Of a DNA stretch of 64,000 nucleotides, positions 20,578 to 31,638 are shown piece by piece. Origin of the DNA: Ascarosepion bandense (taxonomy: Eukaryota; Mollusca; Cephalopoda; Sepiida; Sepiidae); contig JBBBDQ010001027.1 of the NCBI GenBank assembly GCA_037127315.1, positions 2,393,501 to 2,457,500 on the forward strand. The letters run 5' to 3'. Below the pieces are notes generated by a model, which ran no database searches, had not been told where the DNA came from, and worked only from the letters and a program-made list of their open reading frames with translations. Numbering within the stretch: position 1 is the first letter of the stretch; each line of letters starts with the position of its first letter. The position numbers and the translations under genes were made by a program.

Positions 20578-22005
20578 TTCGTTTTCTCTAGTATTTTTAA
20601 TGTTAATGGTTTTCTCTAGTATTTTTGATGTTAATGATTTCTCTAGTATTTTTTGATGTTAATGGTTTTCTCTAGTATTTTTGATGTTAGTTGTTTTCTC
20701 TAGTATGTTTTATGTTAATAGTTTTCTCTAGCATTTTTGATGTTAATGGTTATTCTTTAGTATTTTTGATGTTACTGATTTCTCTAGTATTTTTTATGTT
20801 AATGGTATTCTCTAGTATTTTTGATGTTACTGATTTCTCTAGTATTTTTGATGTTAATGGTATTCTCTAGTATTTTTGATGTTACTGATTTCTCTAGTAT
20901 TTTTGATGTTAATGGTATTCTCTAGTATTTTTGATGTTACTGATTTCTCTAGTATTTTTTGATGTTAATGGTATTCTCTAGTATTTTTGATGTTACTGAT
21001 TTCTCTAGTACTTTTTATGTTAATGGTTTTCTCTAGTATTTTGAATGTTAATGGTTTTCTCTAGTATTTTTGATGTTAATGATTTCTCTAGTATTTTTTT
21101 ATTTTAATGGTTTTCTCTAGTATTTTTGATGTTAGTTATTTTCTCTAGTATGTTTGATGCTAATGGTTTTCTCTAGTATTTTTTATGTTAATGGTTATTC
21201 TTTAGTATTTTTGATTATACTGATTTCTCTAGTATTTTTGATGTTAATGGTATTCTCTAGTATTTTTGATGATGCTGATTTCTCTAGTATTTTTGATGTT
21301 AATGGTATTCTCTAGTATTTTTGATGTTACTGATTTCTCTAGTATTTTTTGATGTTAATGGTTTTCTCTAGTATTTTATGTTAATGGTTTTCTCTAGTAT
21401 TTTGATGTTAATGGTTTTCTCTAGTATTTTTGATGTTAATGATTTCTCTTGTATTTTTTGATGTTAATGGTTTTCTCTAGTATTTTGAATGTTAATGGTT
21501 TTCTCTAGTATTTTTGATGTTAATGATTTCTCTAGTATTTTTTTATTTTAATGGTTTTCTCTAGTATTTTTGATGTTAGTTATTTTCTCTAGTATGTTTG
21601 ATGCTAATGGTTTTCTCTAGTATTTTTTATGTTAATGGTTATTCTTTAGTATTTTTGATGTTACTGATTTCTCTAGTATTTTTGATGTTAATGGTATTCT
21701 CTAGTATTTTTGATGATGCTGATTTCTCTAGTATTTTTGATGTTAATGGTATTCTCTAGTATTTTTGATGTTACTGATTTCTCTAGTATTTTTTGATGTT
21801 AATGGTTTTCTCTAGTATTTTATGTTAATGGTTTTCTCTAGTATTTTGATGTTAATGGTTTTCTCTAGTATTTTTGATGTTAATGATTTCTCTTGTATTT
21901 TTTGATGTTAATGGTTTTCTCTAGTATTTTTAATGTTAATGGTTTTCTCTTGTATTTTTTATATTAATGGTTTACTCTCATATTTTTTATTTCTTTAGTA
22001 TTTTT
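20578..22005. repeat. ~25-28 bp satellite with 444-bp higher-order duplication
   Basis: About 54 units of TCTCTAGTATTTTTGATGTT + AATGGTTT or ACTGATT, often in alternating pairs. Positions 21037-21480 and 21481-21924 are near-identical 444-bp blocks, including rare variants (GTATGTTTGATGCTAATGG, GATGATGCTG, GATTTCTCTTGTATT). The variants match in order, so the block was duplicated recently as one piece. Confidence 0.95.
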
Positions 22006-22034
22006 ACCAGAGCTCATATTGCAATTTTTTGACA

Positions 22035-22331
22035 CTAATGATTTTCTTTGGTAATCCGTATTACTGGTTCCTGTATTGTGTTCATCTCTATGCTTGATCG
22101 GCTTAGAAGATTTTTGTAGCCTTGAATATGTGCTGATTCCTTAAGTTTACGTAGTTTCCAAAGGCGTTCTCTATTTATTATTTTAACTTCATCCCATAGG
22201 GGGTCGGTTATCACCTTTCTCTCTCCATATAAACAGATACTAAAGAAACTTTTCCTTTGGCACACGGTATAAAATATAGAGCACCAGGTGATGATTGATC
22301 TTTCAACTTCACGGTAATGAAAGTAAATCAT
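22035..22331 (-). pseudogene. open frame, possible PLE C-terminal remnant
   Basis: A 98-codon minus-strand frame has mixed composition and contains RERLWKLRKLKESAHI and LLSRSSIEMNTIQEP. The 'RK-KE--HI' pattern resembles the region after the GIY-YIG nuclease of Penelope-like elements, but no catalytic motif is present. Assignment is weak. Confidence 0.3.
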
Positions 22332-22335
22332 TTAC

Positions 22336-23064
22336 TTCCTAGTCTGGTAGAAGGTTACATTAAATGAGAAACTACTGAATACCGAATGTTGCTAACGATT
22401 TGCTCTGACAGCTGAACTTGTTTTTCAATAGTGTGGTAGTTTCATTCACACGAATGAATTAAAAATACACAATTATTCTAAACAGTTTCTTTGTCAAATT
22501 TTCACCAGACTTAACTTAGACAAGCTCAAACCCATCACGCTGTTTAATTTATTGCTGTCGACATTAATCCAGCATTATTGATTTTGCAATTAATTACTTA
22601 TGACTGAAGAGATGAAGGGAAACTGAGGAGCGATAAACAAGCGAGTGAGTGCCTCAGCCTGATCCACATATGGATCCACATATGGGATTCGGTATTAGTT
22701 AAGAGGATCGAATATATTCCATCGGAGTTGCAGATGTCTGCTGCATTAAACAGATAAAGACATACTACGACCTGGAAATAAATAAATTGCGCATGTCGAA
22801 ATAAGATTTTAAAAAATCTGTTCGCTATGAAACAAAAAAGAGTTCCGATTAAAATTAGACAATGAGGTCGACCGAAAAATCTCAAGTCTCAGTTTGGTTC
22901 AGCAACGACGTCAAACATTTGTACGCATGCGCAATACTTTCTACCACTCGGCTGTTGGGACACGACATTTTTCAGCAATTTTAAATGGGCTGGGATATTT
23001 TCTTTTGGTTTGTTTAATCCTTTTATACTAAGCAAGGCAATAAAGTAACTAAGAGCCAAGAGGT
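22336..23064. other. unassigned sequence with one NRF1-like site
   Basis: Non-repetitive by eye. ACGCATGCGCAAT at 22923-22935 resembles an NRF1 half-palindrome. No adjacent coding exon recognised. Confidence 0.35.
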
Positions 23065-23187
23065 TCAGTCAGTTAAGTGCCATACGTGATACACGCTTGG
23101 GCGATCATGTCTCGAAAGAGACATGACTGACTGGTCAGAAGATTTTCTATCCTGCTATTTAAAGTATAGCTGAAAGAAGAGACGGAT
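23065..23187 (-). mobile_element. SINE-A, partial
   Basis: Minus-strand 3' end (GTATCACGTATGGCACTTAA) with an internal deletion. It is the second copy of a reverse-oriented SINE-A / hairpin / SINE-A compound. Confidence 0.85.
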
Positions 23188-23207
23188 TGTATTAATAATT
23201 GGTAATT

Positions 23208-23272
23208 ATTGGGGGATCAGTTTATTACCTTCTAACAATGGAAAACCGATCCCCCACTTTATGTACCAGTAG
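23208..23272 (-). repeat. hairpin E (H6)
   Basis: Arms TTGGGGGATCAGTTTATTA and GAAAACCGATCCCCCACTTT, in the spacer of the SINE-A compound. Confidence 0.88.
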
Positions 23273-23301
23273 AAATTTAATTATGTTTCCAACTATTATA
23301 T

Positions 23302-23607
23302 TCAGTCAGTCAGTTAAGAGCCATACGTGATACACGCTTGGGCGATCATGTCTCGAAAGAGACATGACTGACTGAGCAGAAGATTATCCCGCAGTAGGTT
23401 GCCATTGCTTTCTGCGGTAGACTGGTTGCAAGCAAAGGCTATAGAACCCAATCTGTCCTATTATTTAACCCATAACTGGAAGGAATATACGGATTAATAC
23501 CTTTCCCAATGGTATTTGCGCGTAAGTGAATGAAAGGAATTTGGCTGGAATTCGAACGCGGCTCCCCGATTTCTCGTTCGGAGCTGATATCCAATGCACC
23601 ACAAGGG
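23302..23607 (-). mobile_element. SINE-A, full length
   Basis: Minus strand: GTGGTGCATTGGATATCAG, B box GCGTTCGAATTCC, ACAGATTGGGTTCTATAGCC, end CTTAACTGACTGACTGA. First copy of the compound. Confidence 0.9.
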
Positions 23608-23810
23608 GTTACTGAGCGTAAAAGAATATGTGAAAACAACAGAATTAATGAGAGGAAAACAATAAACGAACAGGAATAAAGAAGACGGAAGATAATGACT
23701 GAATTTGCATTTCAAAGAAAGAATTTCACAAGTGAAACTTGCGAGAAAAGAAACTGTTAGCACAGAACTGGGTCAAAACAAAAGTTCGTAGGATTTTTCA
23801 GTGAATTTCA

Positions 23811-23846
<36 letters not shown>

Positions 23847-23847
<1 letters not shown>

Positions 23848-24567
23848 TAGCAGTATAGTCCGGAGTTACTCGGGTGTAATGAAAGATTTAAAACTAATCC
23901 ATGTTCTTGGAGCTCAGAAACTTTGGACGTTGCCACGAAAGACTAAAAAGCAATAGTTGTTTCCAGTTAAAGCGAAACTTAAAGAAAAATGAATGGATGT
24001 AAGTCAAATTTTAATTTCCTGGTATCGATATCGAGTAAGTTTTTTCGTCTTAAACTGAATTTTGAAGGCTAAATAAGTCCTCTGAGTAAATGGTATCATG
24101 GCTGAGACTAAGAACTACAATCATACCTACTTAAAGCCAAACCCGAAGCAAAAACTAAAATAAAAGGGCTGAAAAAATACAGACATAAAGGCAGATAAAC
24201 AGACACATACACAAACATCTTGCCTTTTATATATATATTATCGATTTTCTGCACTATTGTAAGAACTGCAACCTTGAAACTTCTGAATATCGTTTCTTAT
24301 GTCTTTGTCTATGAGTGTATCAAATTTGATTAAAATCGGACCACTCCTTCTATGATCTGATTTTTTCGATTATCGATTTTCGTAATTTATCGGGGGTACC
24401 TCAACACAAAGCCTAGCTAAGAATACTCGCAGACGCTTACAATAGAACTGTGTAAATATTCAAGAAAATCGGTTCAGCCGTTTTAGAGTCTATAGGCAAC
24501 GGACACACACAAAGACACACACACACATACACACAGAGACAAAGTTCCATTTATAAATAAGTTTAGA
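23847..24567 (-). mobile_element. non-autonomous Helitron, copy 2
   Basis: Minus strand begins A|TCTAAACTTATTTATAAATG and ends with the CCCGAGT...CCGGAC hairpin and CTAG. The 3' end abuts (TA)n at 23816-23846. Shares the TGAACCGATTTTCTTGAATA and GCAGATAAACAGACACATAC (complement) blocks with copies 1 and 3. Confidence 0.87.
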
Positions 24568-24587
24568 TATATATATAATTTATTTGT

Positions 24588-24721
24588 TTGAATATTATTT
24601 TAATAGTATTTAAGTAGATTTTTTTCAATTAAGCAGTATATTTATATATATAATTACTGTCCTGAATATGTTTGAGAAATTTTGTTATAAAAATATGTCT
24701 TTCAGCAAAATTCGAACCTGC
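24588..24721 (-). mobile_element. SINE-L fragment, reverse
   Basis: The minus strand reads GCAGGTTCGAATTTTGCTG (T arm of the tRNA-like head) followed by the SINE-L body (ATCTACTTAAATAC-like). It is fused directly to the LINE-A at 24722. Confidence 0.65.
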
Positions 24722-25280
24722 GATCCGAAGGTGTATTGGCATGGCGAAAGAATGGTATGGCGAAAGAAGCATTCAAGAAGTTGAGTAAAGTATTAAGAAA
24801 CAGGACAATTTCCCTAGAAACAAAGAGGAGAGTACTGGATTGCTATGTGATGTCGGTTTTTCAATATGGCAATGAATGTTGGACAATATCTTCGAAGATG
24901 AATGAAAATCATGAAGCAGCTGAAATGTGGTTCTACAGAAGGATGCTGCGGATATAATGGACCGAGCATGTGAGCAATGACGAGGTTTCGGAAAGGATGG
25001 AAACGAAAAGGAAATTAATACTGAGCATCAGGAAGAGACAACTGAAGTTCCTGGGACATGCAATGAGGAAGGAGGGCTTAGAGAACCTGATACTAACAGG
25101 CCAAATAGAGGGGGAGAGACAGAGAGGAAAGCAGTGGATAACATATTTAAAGGGCCTGATCAGGTGGACGACGGAGCGAGGGTTGCTTGGTGCAACAGGA
25201 GAAAGCGTGCTAAGAGCCACCAGGGATAGGGAGATGTGGAAAGCCATGATCGCCTACGTCCAGACAGGACAGGGCACATA
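24722..25280 (+). mobile_element. LINE-A C-terminal region and 3' end
   Basis: Encodes MAKEAFKKLSKVLRNRTIS, RRVLDCYVMSVFQYGNECWT, AAEMWFYRRMLRI, a stop, then EHVSNDEVSERMETKRKLI, RQLKFLGHAMRKEGLENLI, TGQIEGERQRGKQWITYL and KGLIRWTTERGLLGATGES, ending AGGACAGGGCACATAAAAG. The frame is interrupted at 24955. First half of a LINE-A / hairpin E / LINE-A-tail compound. Confidence 0.85.
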
Positions 25281-25327
25281 AAAGAAGAAAATATATACCA
25301 ACTGTTTATAAGAAATTATAATGTGGT

Positions 25328-25385
25328 TATAAAGGGGGGATCAAATCTATGTTATAATCACTATATAAACTGATCCTTCAGTTTG
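25328..25385 (+). repeat. hairpin E (H7)
   Basis: Arms TATAAAGGGGGGATCAAAT and TATAAACTGATCCTTCAGTTT. The downstream linker (TTTCTATAAATTTATATTCT) matches the linker of the LINE-B/E units at 13.6-14.1 kb. Confidence 0.85.
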
Positions 25386-25426
25386 TAGCCATGTTAGTTT
25401 CTATAAATTTATATTCTAGATTTATG

Positions 25427-25567
25427 GGCTTGAGCTAGTGGATGGCAGAGCGGGGTTTGGCTGGTGTAACAGGAAAAGGCGTGCTAAGACCCACCAGGGA
25501 CAGGAAGATGTGGAAAGCTATGATCGCCTACGTCCTGAAAGGACAGGGCACATAAAAGAAGAAGAAG
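25427..25567 (+). mobile_element. LINE-A, last ~140 bp only
   Basis: Begins inside the RWMTERGL coding segment and ends GGACAGGGCACATAAAAGAA plus GAAGAAG. Second, tail-only copy after hairpin H7. Confidence 0.85.
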
Positions 25568-25657
25568 ATACCATAATAATCAAAACAATATAATTCCTAT
25601 AAAAAATTCTCTTCGTTTGCTAAAAATAAATAGATTTCTCTAATCTCTTTCTTTTAG

Positions 25658-25736
<79 letters not shown>

Positions 25737-25737
25737 T
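25658..25737. repeat. (TA)n-(TG)n compound microsatellite
   Basis: About 22 TA then about 17 TG units; the Cys-Val frame across it is an artefact. Confidence 0.95.
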
Positions 25738-26094
25738 GTTTGGGTGTGTTTATCTGTGTGTGCGTGTGGGCAACGTTTGTACGCATTATGCGAGAAACGG
25801 ACTTCTATGGTAAACCTCTAATTTTCCAAACAATTATGTTGGAAAAACAGTCTGATGCCAAAAACGATTTTCTTGGGATCGGCTATGGCAACAATGTCAA
25901 GCTGACCACCAAATACTAACAAAAAATACTGCCAACATTTCTTTTTTTTTCTTAAAATACGCGTTTTATTCCTCCTTGTGTTAAATAAAAAAAGGCACGT
26001 TTGAAATCGGCTCCACCAACAGACATATAAGAACAAAAGCCATGAAAGGGAAACAAGTTTGAACTGAACGGAATCTCCATCTTCTCCCTCTCTA

Positions 26095-26166
<72 letters not shown>

Positions 26167-26178
26167 TTTCTCTCTCCA

Positions 26179-26209
<31 letters not shown>

Positions 26210-26212
26210 ATG
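26095..26212. repeat. (CA)n and (TATC)n microsatellites
   Basis: (CA)n 26095-26166 with one AAAC break, then (TATC)n 26180-26210. Confidence 0.95.
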
Positions 26213-26321
26213 CCTATCTTCCTCTTCATATCTAGGTATCTATAGATATCTATCCACTTCAATCTTTTCGTATCTCTTTCTTTCTCTCTCACTCATTGTC
26301 TCTCTCTCTCTTTCTCTCCTA

Positions 26322-26363
<42 letters not shown>

Positions 26364-26364
<1 letters not shown>

Positions 26365-26827
26365 TAGCAGTATAGCCCGGCGCTGCTCGAGTGTAATGAA
26401 TGCTTTAAAACGAATCCATGGTCCTTGAGCTCAGACTCAGCCTAAAGAATATTTGTGTGAAGTTTGGTGAGATTCGGATAAAAATTGTGGATTTGTATAA
26501 AGGACATACAGGCAGATAAACAGACACATACACAAACATCTTGCCTTTTATATATATATATTATCGATTTTCTGCACTATTGTAACAACTACAACTTCGA
26601 AACTTCTGAATATCGTTTCTTATGTCTTTTTCTATGAGTGTATCAAATTTGATTAAAATCGGACCACTTCTTCTATCACACGATTTTTTTGATTATCGAT
26701 ATTTATCGGGGGTACCTCGACACTAAACCTAGCTAAGAACACTCGCAGACGCTTATAGTACAACTGTGTAAATTTTCAAGAAAATCGGTTCAGCCGTTTC
26801 GTAGTCTATAGGTAACGGACACACACA

Positions 26828-26867
<40 letters not shown>

Positions 26868-26893
26868 AAGTTCCATTTATAAATAAGTTTAGA
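26364..26893 (-). mobile_element. non-autonomous Helitron, copy 3
   Basis: Minus strand: A|TCTAAACTTATTTATAAATG at the 5' end, CTCGAGCAGCGCCGGGC hairpin and CTAG at the 3' end, which abuts (TA)n 26327-26363. Shorter than copies 1 and 2 by internal deletion; has a (CA)n tract at 26826-26864. Confidence 0.87.
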
Positions 26894-27435
26894 TTAGATT
26901 TATGTTTTTATTTAAAATATTATTACTATGATTTTTTATAATTTTTCTAAATTATTTATACAACTATAACTTAATTTAAGAGTATTTTTGCACAAGGAAA
27001 ATTTACCTAAAGAAAAGGAGTATATGGTTTTAAAAGTAAAAAAAAACGACCCCATTTCTTGAAAAGTTTTGTGGATTTGAAAATGATTTGCTTGATATTG
27101 AAACAATATCACTTTTCCCAAAAGAAAAAAAATCTGTTCTGGGAAAACACACCTTGTCCTCAGATAAAGGACTCTCCCTCCTATATTAATAAGAATTAAC
27201 GGGAAGTTCATGGGAGTTCTTTAGACTTCTATTAGAGTTCAGTAGAACTGCTAGGCAGTTGATATTAGTCGGCAGTTAGCCGAATACTAAGGAGTCAGCT
27301 TTCAGTAGAACATTACGAAGTTGCTAAAATTTTAAGTACGTTAAGTCGATTAGCAACCGACATAGCACGATTATAACCTACAAAAAACTACACCACAACA
27401 ATTTCCAACAGCACCTTGAAAAAGTGGTGAAAAAA
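26894..27435. other. unassigned sequence
   Basis: No convincing coding frame. Short phrase repeats (GCAGTTGATATTAGTCGGCAG) at 27250-27310. Confidence 0.35.
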
Positions 27436-27439
27436 TTAA

Positions 27440-27725
27440 TACCTCTGATAAAATATTCATGAAATTAGATAAAACAGCCATTTTCTTTAAAATAACACCA
27501 CATGAATATAATACTCTGATTATGAAAACATTAACAAAGAACTATAAAAATGTTAGTAGTAACATGGATAATATACTTGAAAATATAAATACTTCTAGTA
27601 AAATAATCAGTGATAAACTGAAAATAAGCGACAGAGTAACAGACCCCAACACAAAGGAGTGTTATATCACCATAAAAAAGTCACAAACAAAGTTTTCGAA
27701 TGCAAACCAGCGCAAATATGGATAT
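27440..27725 (+). pseudogene. Penelope-like element RT fragment (fingers region)
   Basis: The frame from 27459 reads MKLDKTAIFFKITPHEYNTL, then IMKTLTKNYKNVSSN, KIISDKLKISDRV and [18 protein letters not shown]. This is the order of the Penelope-like upstream RT region: the ADKT-type block, the Y-x-x-L block, the 'L-I-DRV' block, and the position normally held by KDHKPNF, here changed to KKSQTKF. Both the preceding N-terminal domain and the following RT palm are absent. Opposite orientation to the PLE at 29.4-33.3 kb. Confidence 0.7.
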
Positions 27726-27964
27726 TTTAAAAAACCAGGGAATCGTATATCCATTGTTTAATTCGACTTTGTTTCCATGTTTTTTTTTAATCTTCCAAGA
27801 GCTTTCAGTCACCTCACTTGCATTCTTTATCTCAAGCAAAAATGAAATATGTAAGAATACTGGAAAAAATAAATTAAAAGTTATTAAAATTTTCCTTATT
27901 GGTCGTTTTAAACGAAGTGCGCGCGCGCACACACAGACACACACAAACACACGCACACACACAG

Positions 27965-27965
27965 A

Positions 27966-28002
<37 letters not shown>

Positions 28003-28006
28003 CAGC

Positions 28007-28061
<55 letters not shown>

Positions 28062-28072
28062 AAAACACACAT

Positions 28073-28110
<38 letters not shown>

Positions 28111-28112
28111 GT
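27965..28112. repeat. three (TA)n tracts with (CA)n
   Basis: (TA)n at 27968-27999, 28012-28058 and 28089-28110, with ACACACAC between. Frames here (YIYIYI) are artefacts. Confidence 0.95.
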
Positions 28113-28139
28113 ATATATTAATGTATGTTTCATTAAATA

Positions 28140-29301
28140 ATATGGACAAGTTTTGTCTATTTTATGTAATTTTTTTCATATTCTCTGATAAGCTCAATAG
28201 CATTATCATTAAATGAAGAAAGAAAATTCCAATATTGATACATAATTTTTTTAATAATCCAATCTAAGCTTTCGGATTACATAAGCCATTTTCAAAGATG
28301 TCAAATTACATTATATATTATAAACACGGACACGAGATAATGATAAACAGTTTTTTTTTTAAATAAACCAATGGCTTCTGTTATTAATTATAGACATTTA
28401 AGGATATTTGTGGAGATTTCATAGTTTATCTTGTTCAGGTTATGTTTCAACTGTTTCATGTATATAGCTTCGAGAATTTTTAGGTTTGTTCATTGTTTTC
28501 ATATATATATGTATATATATCTGTAAATTCATATAATATTTAGTGGTGGGAGTAGCTATTTTCAACATGTCAGTTTAAGACATGCATTGTCAACCCCGTT
28601 AAAGTTCTAATGTCGGAAGCAGGGCCTAGTAAAGAAAGGGGTGGGGAATGTTGGCTATTACAGGGTTAAGCTAAAGGAATCTTAGTAGTAATTTCTCTTA
28701 TGGTTGTGGGCGGTATGTGGCTTGACTATTGAATTAGTAGTGGTAGGTGGGAGATAAAAGGTTACTGCTTCACCAAATTTGAAAAACCTAGTTTATGTAG
28801 AGGACAATTTTTATTGTGACTAAATGGAAGAATGAGATAATTATTGTAATTTAAATTTATTCCAGTGGCGACACATACTAATGGTTTCTCTACGTTTATT
28901 TAGCAGTACCTTCTGATATTGAAATTTCAAAATCTTAATTTTTTTTTAAATATAGATTATATCTATCAGCTAGACTATTAGGAGTACGTACCGTGCCTAT
29001 CAGCTTCAACTTTATCTGTGAATTTAGGTCATTCTCTTTCGATACCCAGTATTTTCAGGAAAGGGCCGTTTGAAACCTTAAATTTAAGGTTAGTAAAGGA
29101 ATATTTGTGCGCATCAAGCCTTTGCTTCCAAATTCCCGTCAAAATTCCGATATAAACGTTATATTTCTTCTTGTTTACCTTCGGGTATATGGTAGCTTGA
29201 TAGATCATATTTGTAGATCTATATTTATCTTCATTGTCCTTATGGTACGGTATAAAGGAATTATTATCAAGGTTGATTATAACGTGTTTTTTTTTTGGGG
29301 G
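28140..29301. other. mostly unassigned; one PLE-like phrase
   Basis: 28262-28310 contains AAGCTTTCGGATTACATAAG and CCATTTTCAAAGATG, whose complement resembles the 'GAAGATGGCT...CGAAAGCTT' phrase also at 33757-33790. The rest is unrecognised. Confidence 0.4.
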
Positions 29302-29366
29302 GGGGTAATCATATCACCCCGAGCAAGGCGGTAACGCCACTGAAGCGCAGGGGGCTACGTAAGAGT
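29302..29366 (-). mobile_element. LINE-B 3' tail
   Basis: The minus strand ends GCGCTTCAGTGGCGTTACCG, CCTTGCTCGGGGTGATATG. Only the terminal ~60 bp; it follows the end of the PLE homology. Confidence 0.7.
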
Positions 29367-29413
29367 GAAAAGATTGGAAAAGGGAAAGCCGAAAACCACA
29401 TCCTAAACAGGGA

Positions 29414-31630
29414 TCAAGGGATGAGCCTCTTCACCTGTTCAATAGACGAGGATGGAGTGGGAACCGGGCGATAGTTCAGTCTATCTATTCCAATGTCTAG
29501 ATAATTCACAATCTTTAAGTTGGAAGCAATTTCTATTTTAAATTCTAGCATACTGAAGATCTTAAAGATTTTCTTCTGGATTTTCATAGTCAAAGAGCCC
29601 ATTACTATTCGGAGGAATATAAGTTCATTATCTTGGTATAGGTCTACGTGTTTAGGATCCACAACTTTACTAAGGGTATCTAGGATATAGATGCCTATTA
29701 AATCGGCAAGTTGGGATGAATCATGTGCTCCCATGGGAACATCAAATTTACTATTGTGAGTTTTAGTCCAGGTAGAATTGTTAAGGGTAAGGACAGATTT
29801 TCTCGCTGGTAGAATAATACTAGTTTCCTTTTTTGTGATCTCTATATAGTTTCTAGGGAAATTAATACACTTTACTAGAAGGTCTCTAGATATAGAAGTC
29901 TATAATATCAAATTAGCTAGAAGTCTATAATATCAAATTTAAGAAATTTGGTTCTAGTTTTATTGTTAAACCAATAGATTGTTAAACCAAAGGCTACTAT
30001 CGGCCGAAACATTCCAGAGGTTGGTATGGAGGGGGTGTTGGAGGTTAGCTGTTATATGTTTGGTGATTTAATTCGAAATTAATCCTAATTCCCTTTTAGC
30101 TGGATTTATTAATCTAGATTGTATCCTATTCTCGAAATTGGGTTTATGATCTTTAAACAGGAGGTAAGCGTTTCTAGTAAAAACTTTACCTATTTTATCC
30201 CCAATGTTTAGCTTGCTGGCAAATTTAGTAGTATCATGATTGATCTCGGTAATTATTCTCTTCTTTGTCTAGTCTATATGTGTTAGTAATCTTATTATTA
30301 GGTTGTCCCAAAAGTTCGTAAACACTTGCAAAAAATTGAAATTTTACTGTCCAAGTAATCTAAGGTTACCAGAAAACACTTGCAAAAAATTGAAATTTTA
30401 CTCGCAAAAACAACAAAAATTATTGCTCAAAATAAAGACCATCATTTTCTAAGACTTTCTGCCATCGATCTGCAAGCTTTCGGATCTGGCCAAACTACCA
30501 TTCAGCCAATTCCGAAGCAAAGAATTCTTGAAACGCTTCCTCGACTTCATCAAACGAGTCGAATCGGCGGCCCTTCAGAAAGTGTTGCATGGAGGGAAAA
30601 GGCTGTAATCTGATGGAACACAGTCAGGACTGTAGGCTGGATGTGGCAGAACCTCAACGCCGTCCAGCTCTTCAAACTTGTCTTTGGTCTTCCTGGCGGT
30701 GTGTGGCTTGGCATTGTCCTGCTGCATCTAAGCGCGGTTTCGGTTGATCAGAGCCGGGTACTTTTGCTTCAACTTTTCGTAGACCCACTCAAGTTGCTGA
30801 CAGTAAAGTTCGGCACTGATGGCACGACCATTCGGAAGCAACTCAAAATGGACGATTCCTTCAAAGTTCCACCAAACGCACAACATGACTTTCTTGCCGA
30901 ATCGATCTTGTTTTGGAACCGACGGTGTCTCTTGCCCTTTCTGAACCCATCGCTTGTCTCGATTGTGCTGGACCAGATAGACCCATTTCGTAAGTTTTTA
31001 CGAACATTTGGGACAACCTAATAGTTAGAAGTTTAAGGTACTGGCAAGGGTTAGATTTGTAAATAATTCTAGACATATCGGCCTTAACCTAAACATCCTT
31101 CGAGTCTCTAATAGATTTAATATCCTTCTCTAACATCATTTAGAAGGAATTTGAATGTTTTTTTTTTTTGGATTTCATTTTGGATACAATATTAAACAGG
31201 TCTTTCTCAAATTGATCCAGGATCTTACAAGGAGATGGTATTTTTGAGATTTCAGATTGTAGGTATCCACGTTTTGGTTTCCGGTATTGGAGAGGAATAG
31301 GTAGAAATGCGCTTTTTATTGCAGTCTCTTCACAAAGCTGATGATTTTTTTCCTGTGACTGGGATAAGGAATATTTTTCAGGGAGCATTCCGGGTAGAAT
31401 TTATCCATGATAGGTCAGCGGGGGGAATCTTGAATTCACAAAGGATTAATTAGAGCAGGATTAATTAGAGCAGGTAACCACGGTAAAAACCAGGATAGGA
31501 TTGGTAAATAATCCGGGAAGTTTTTGGTTATAATTAAATTAGACCAGTAGACAGTTTTATCAAAAAATAAAATTATATTGTAAAACGTTTAAATATTTTT
31601 CATTTGAAAAAGAGTTATTTCCGCAATCTA
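29414..31630 (-). mobile_element. Penelope-like element, RT half, interrupted by mariner
   Basis: Read 31630 to 29414 on the minus strand. N-terminal block LDQFEKDLFNIVSKMKSKKK (31230-31150), then KADMSRIIYKSNPCQYLKLL, then after the mariner FASKLNIGDKIGKVFTRNA, LFKDHKPNFENRIQSRLINP (KDHKPNF block, about 30157-30100), and MGAHDSSQLADLIGIYILDT followed by LYQDNELIFLRIVMG, where Penelope-like RTs usually have LYRDDG. The catalytic Asp pair has decayed (DN) and several stops are present. The GIY-YIG end does not follow on this side; a GIY-YIG end of another unit lies upstream at 32411-33262, implying a head-to-tail PLE array. Confidence 0.82.
30298..31021 (-). mobile_element. mariner element, internally deleted, inserted in PLE
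   Basis: Terminal inverted repeats TTAGGTTGTCCCAAAAGTTC and GAACATTTGGGACAACCTAA, flanked by TA on both sides (30296-30297, 31022-31023). The minus strand encodes the catalytic half of a mariner transposase: MLCVWWNFEGIVHFELLPNG, MQQDNAKPHTARKTK (second Asp), then EVLPHPAYSPDCVPSDY (third Asp, D34D spacing). A TAG stop precedes MQQDN, and the N-terminal DNA-binding half is deleted (724 bp against ~1.3 kb typical). A 27-bp segment (CACTTGCAAAAAATTGAAAT) is duplicated at 30320 and 30378. Confidence 0.92.
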
Positions 31631-31638
31631 GGTTTCAA

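Noticed and set aside
25704..28140. Cys-Val, Thr-His and Ile-Tyr repeat proteins
   Set aside because: Translations of (TG)n, (CA)n and (TA)n microsatellites.
30641..31021. 126-codon plus-strand open frame
   Set aside because: It is the antisense of the mariner transposase coding strand, which has clear catalytic motifs on the minus strand.
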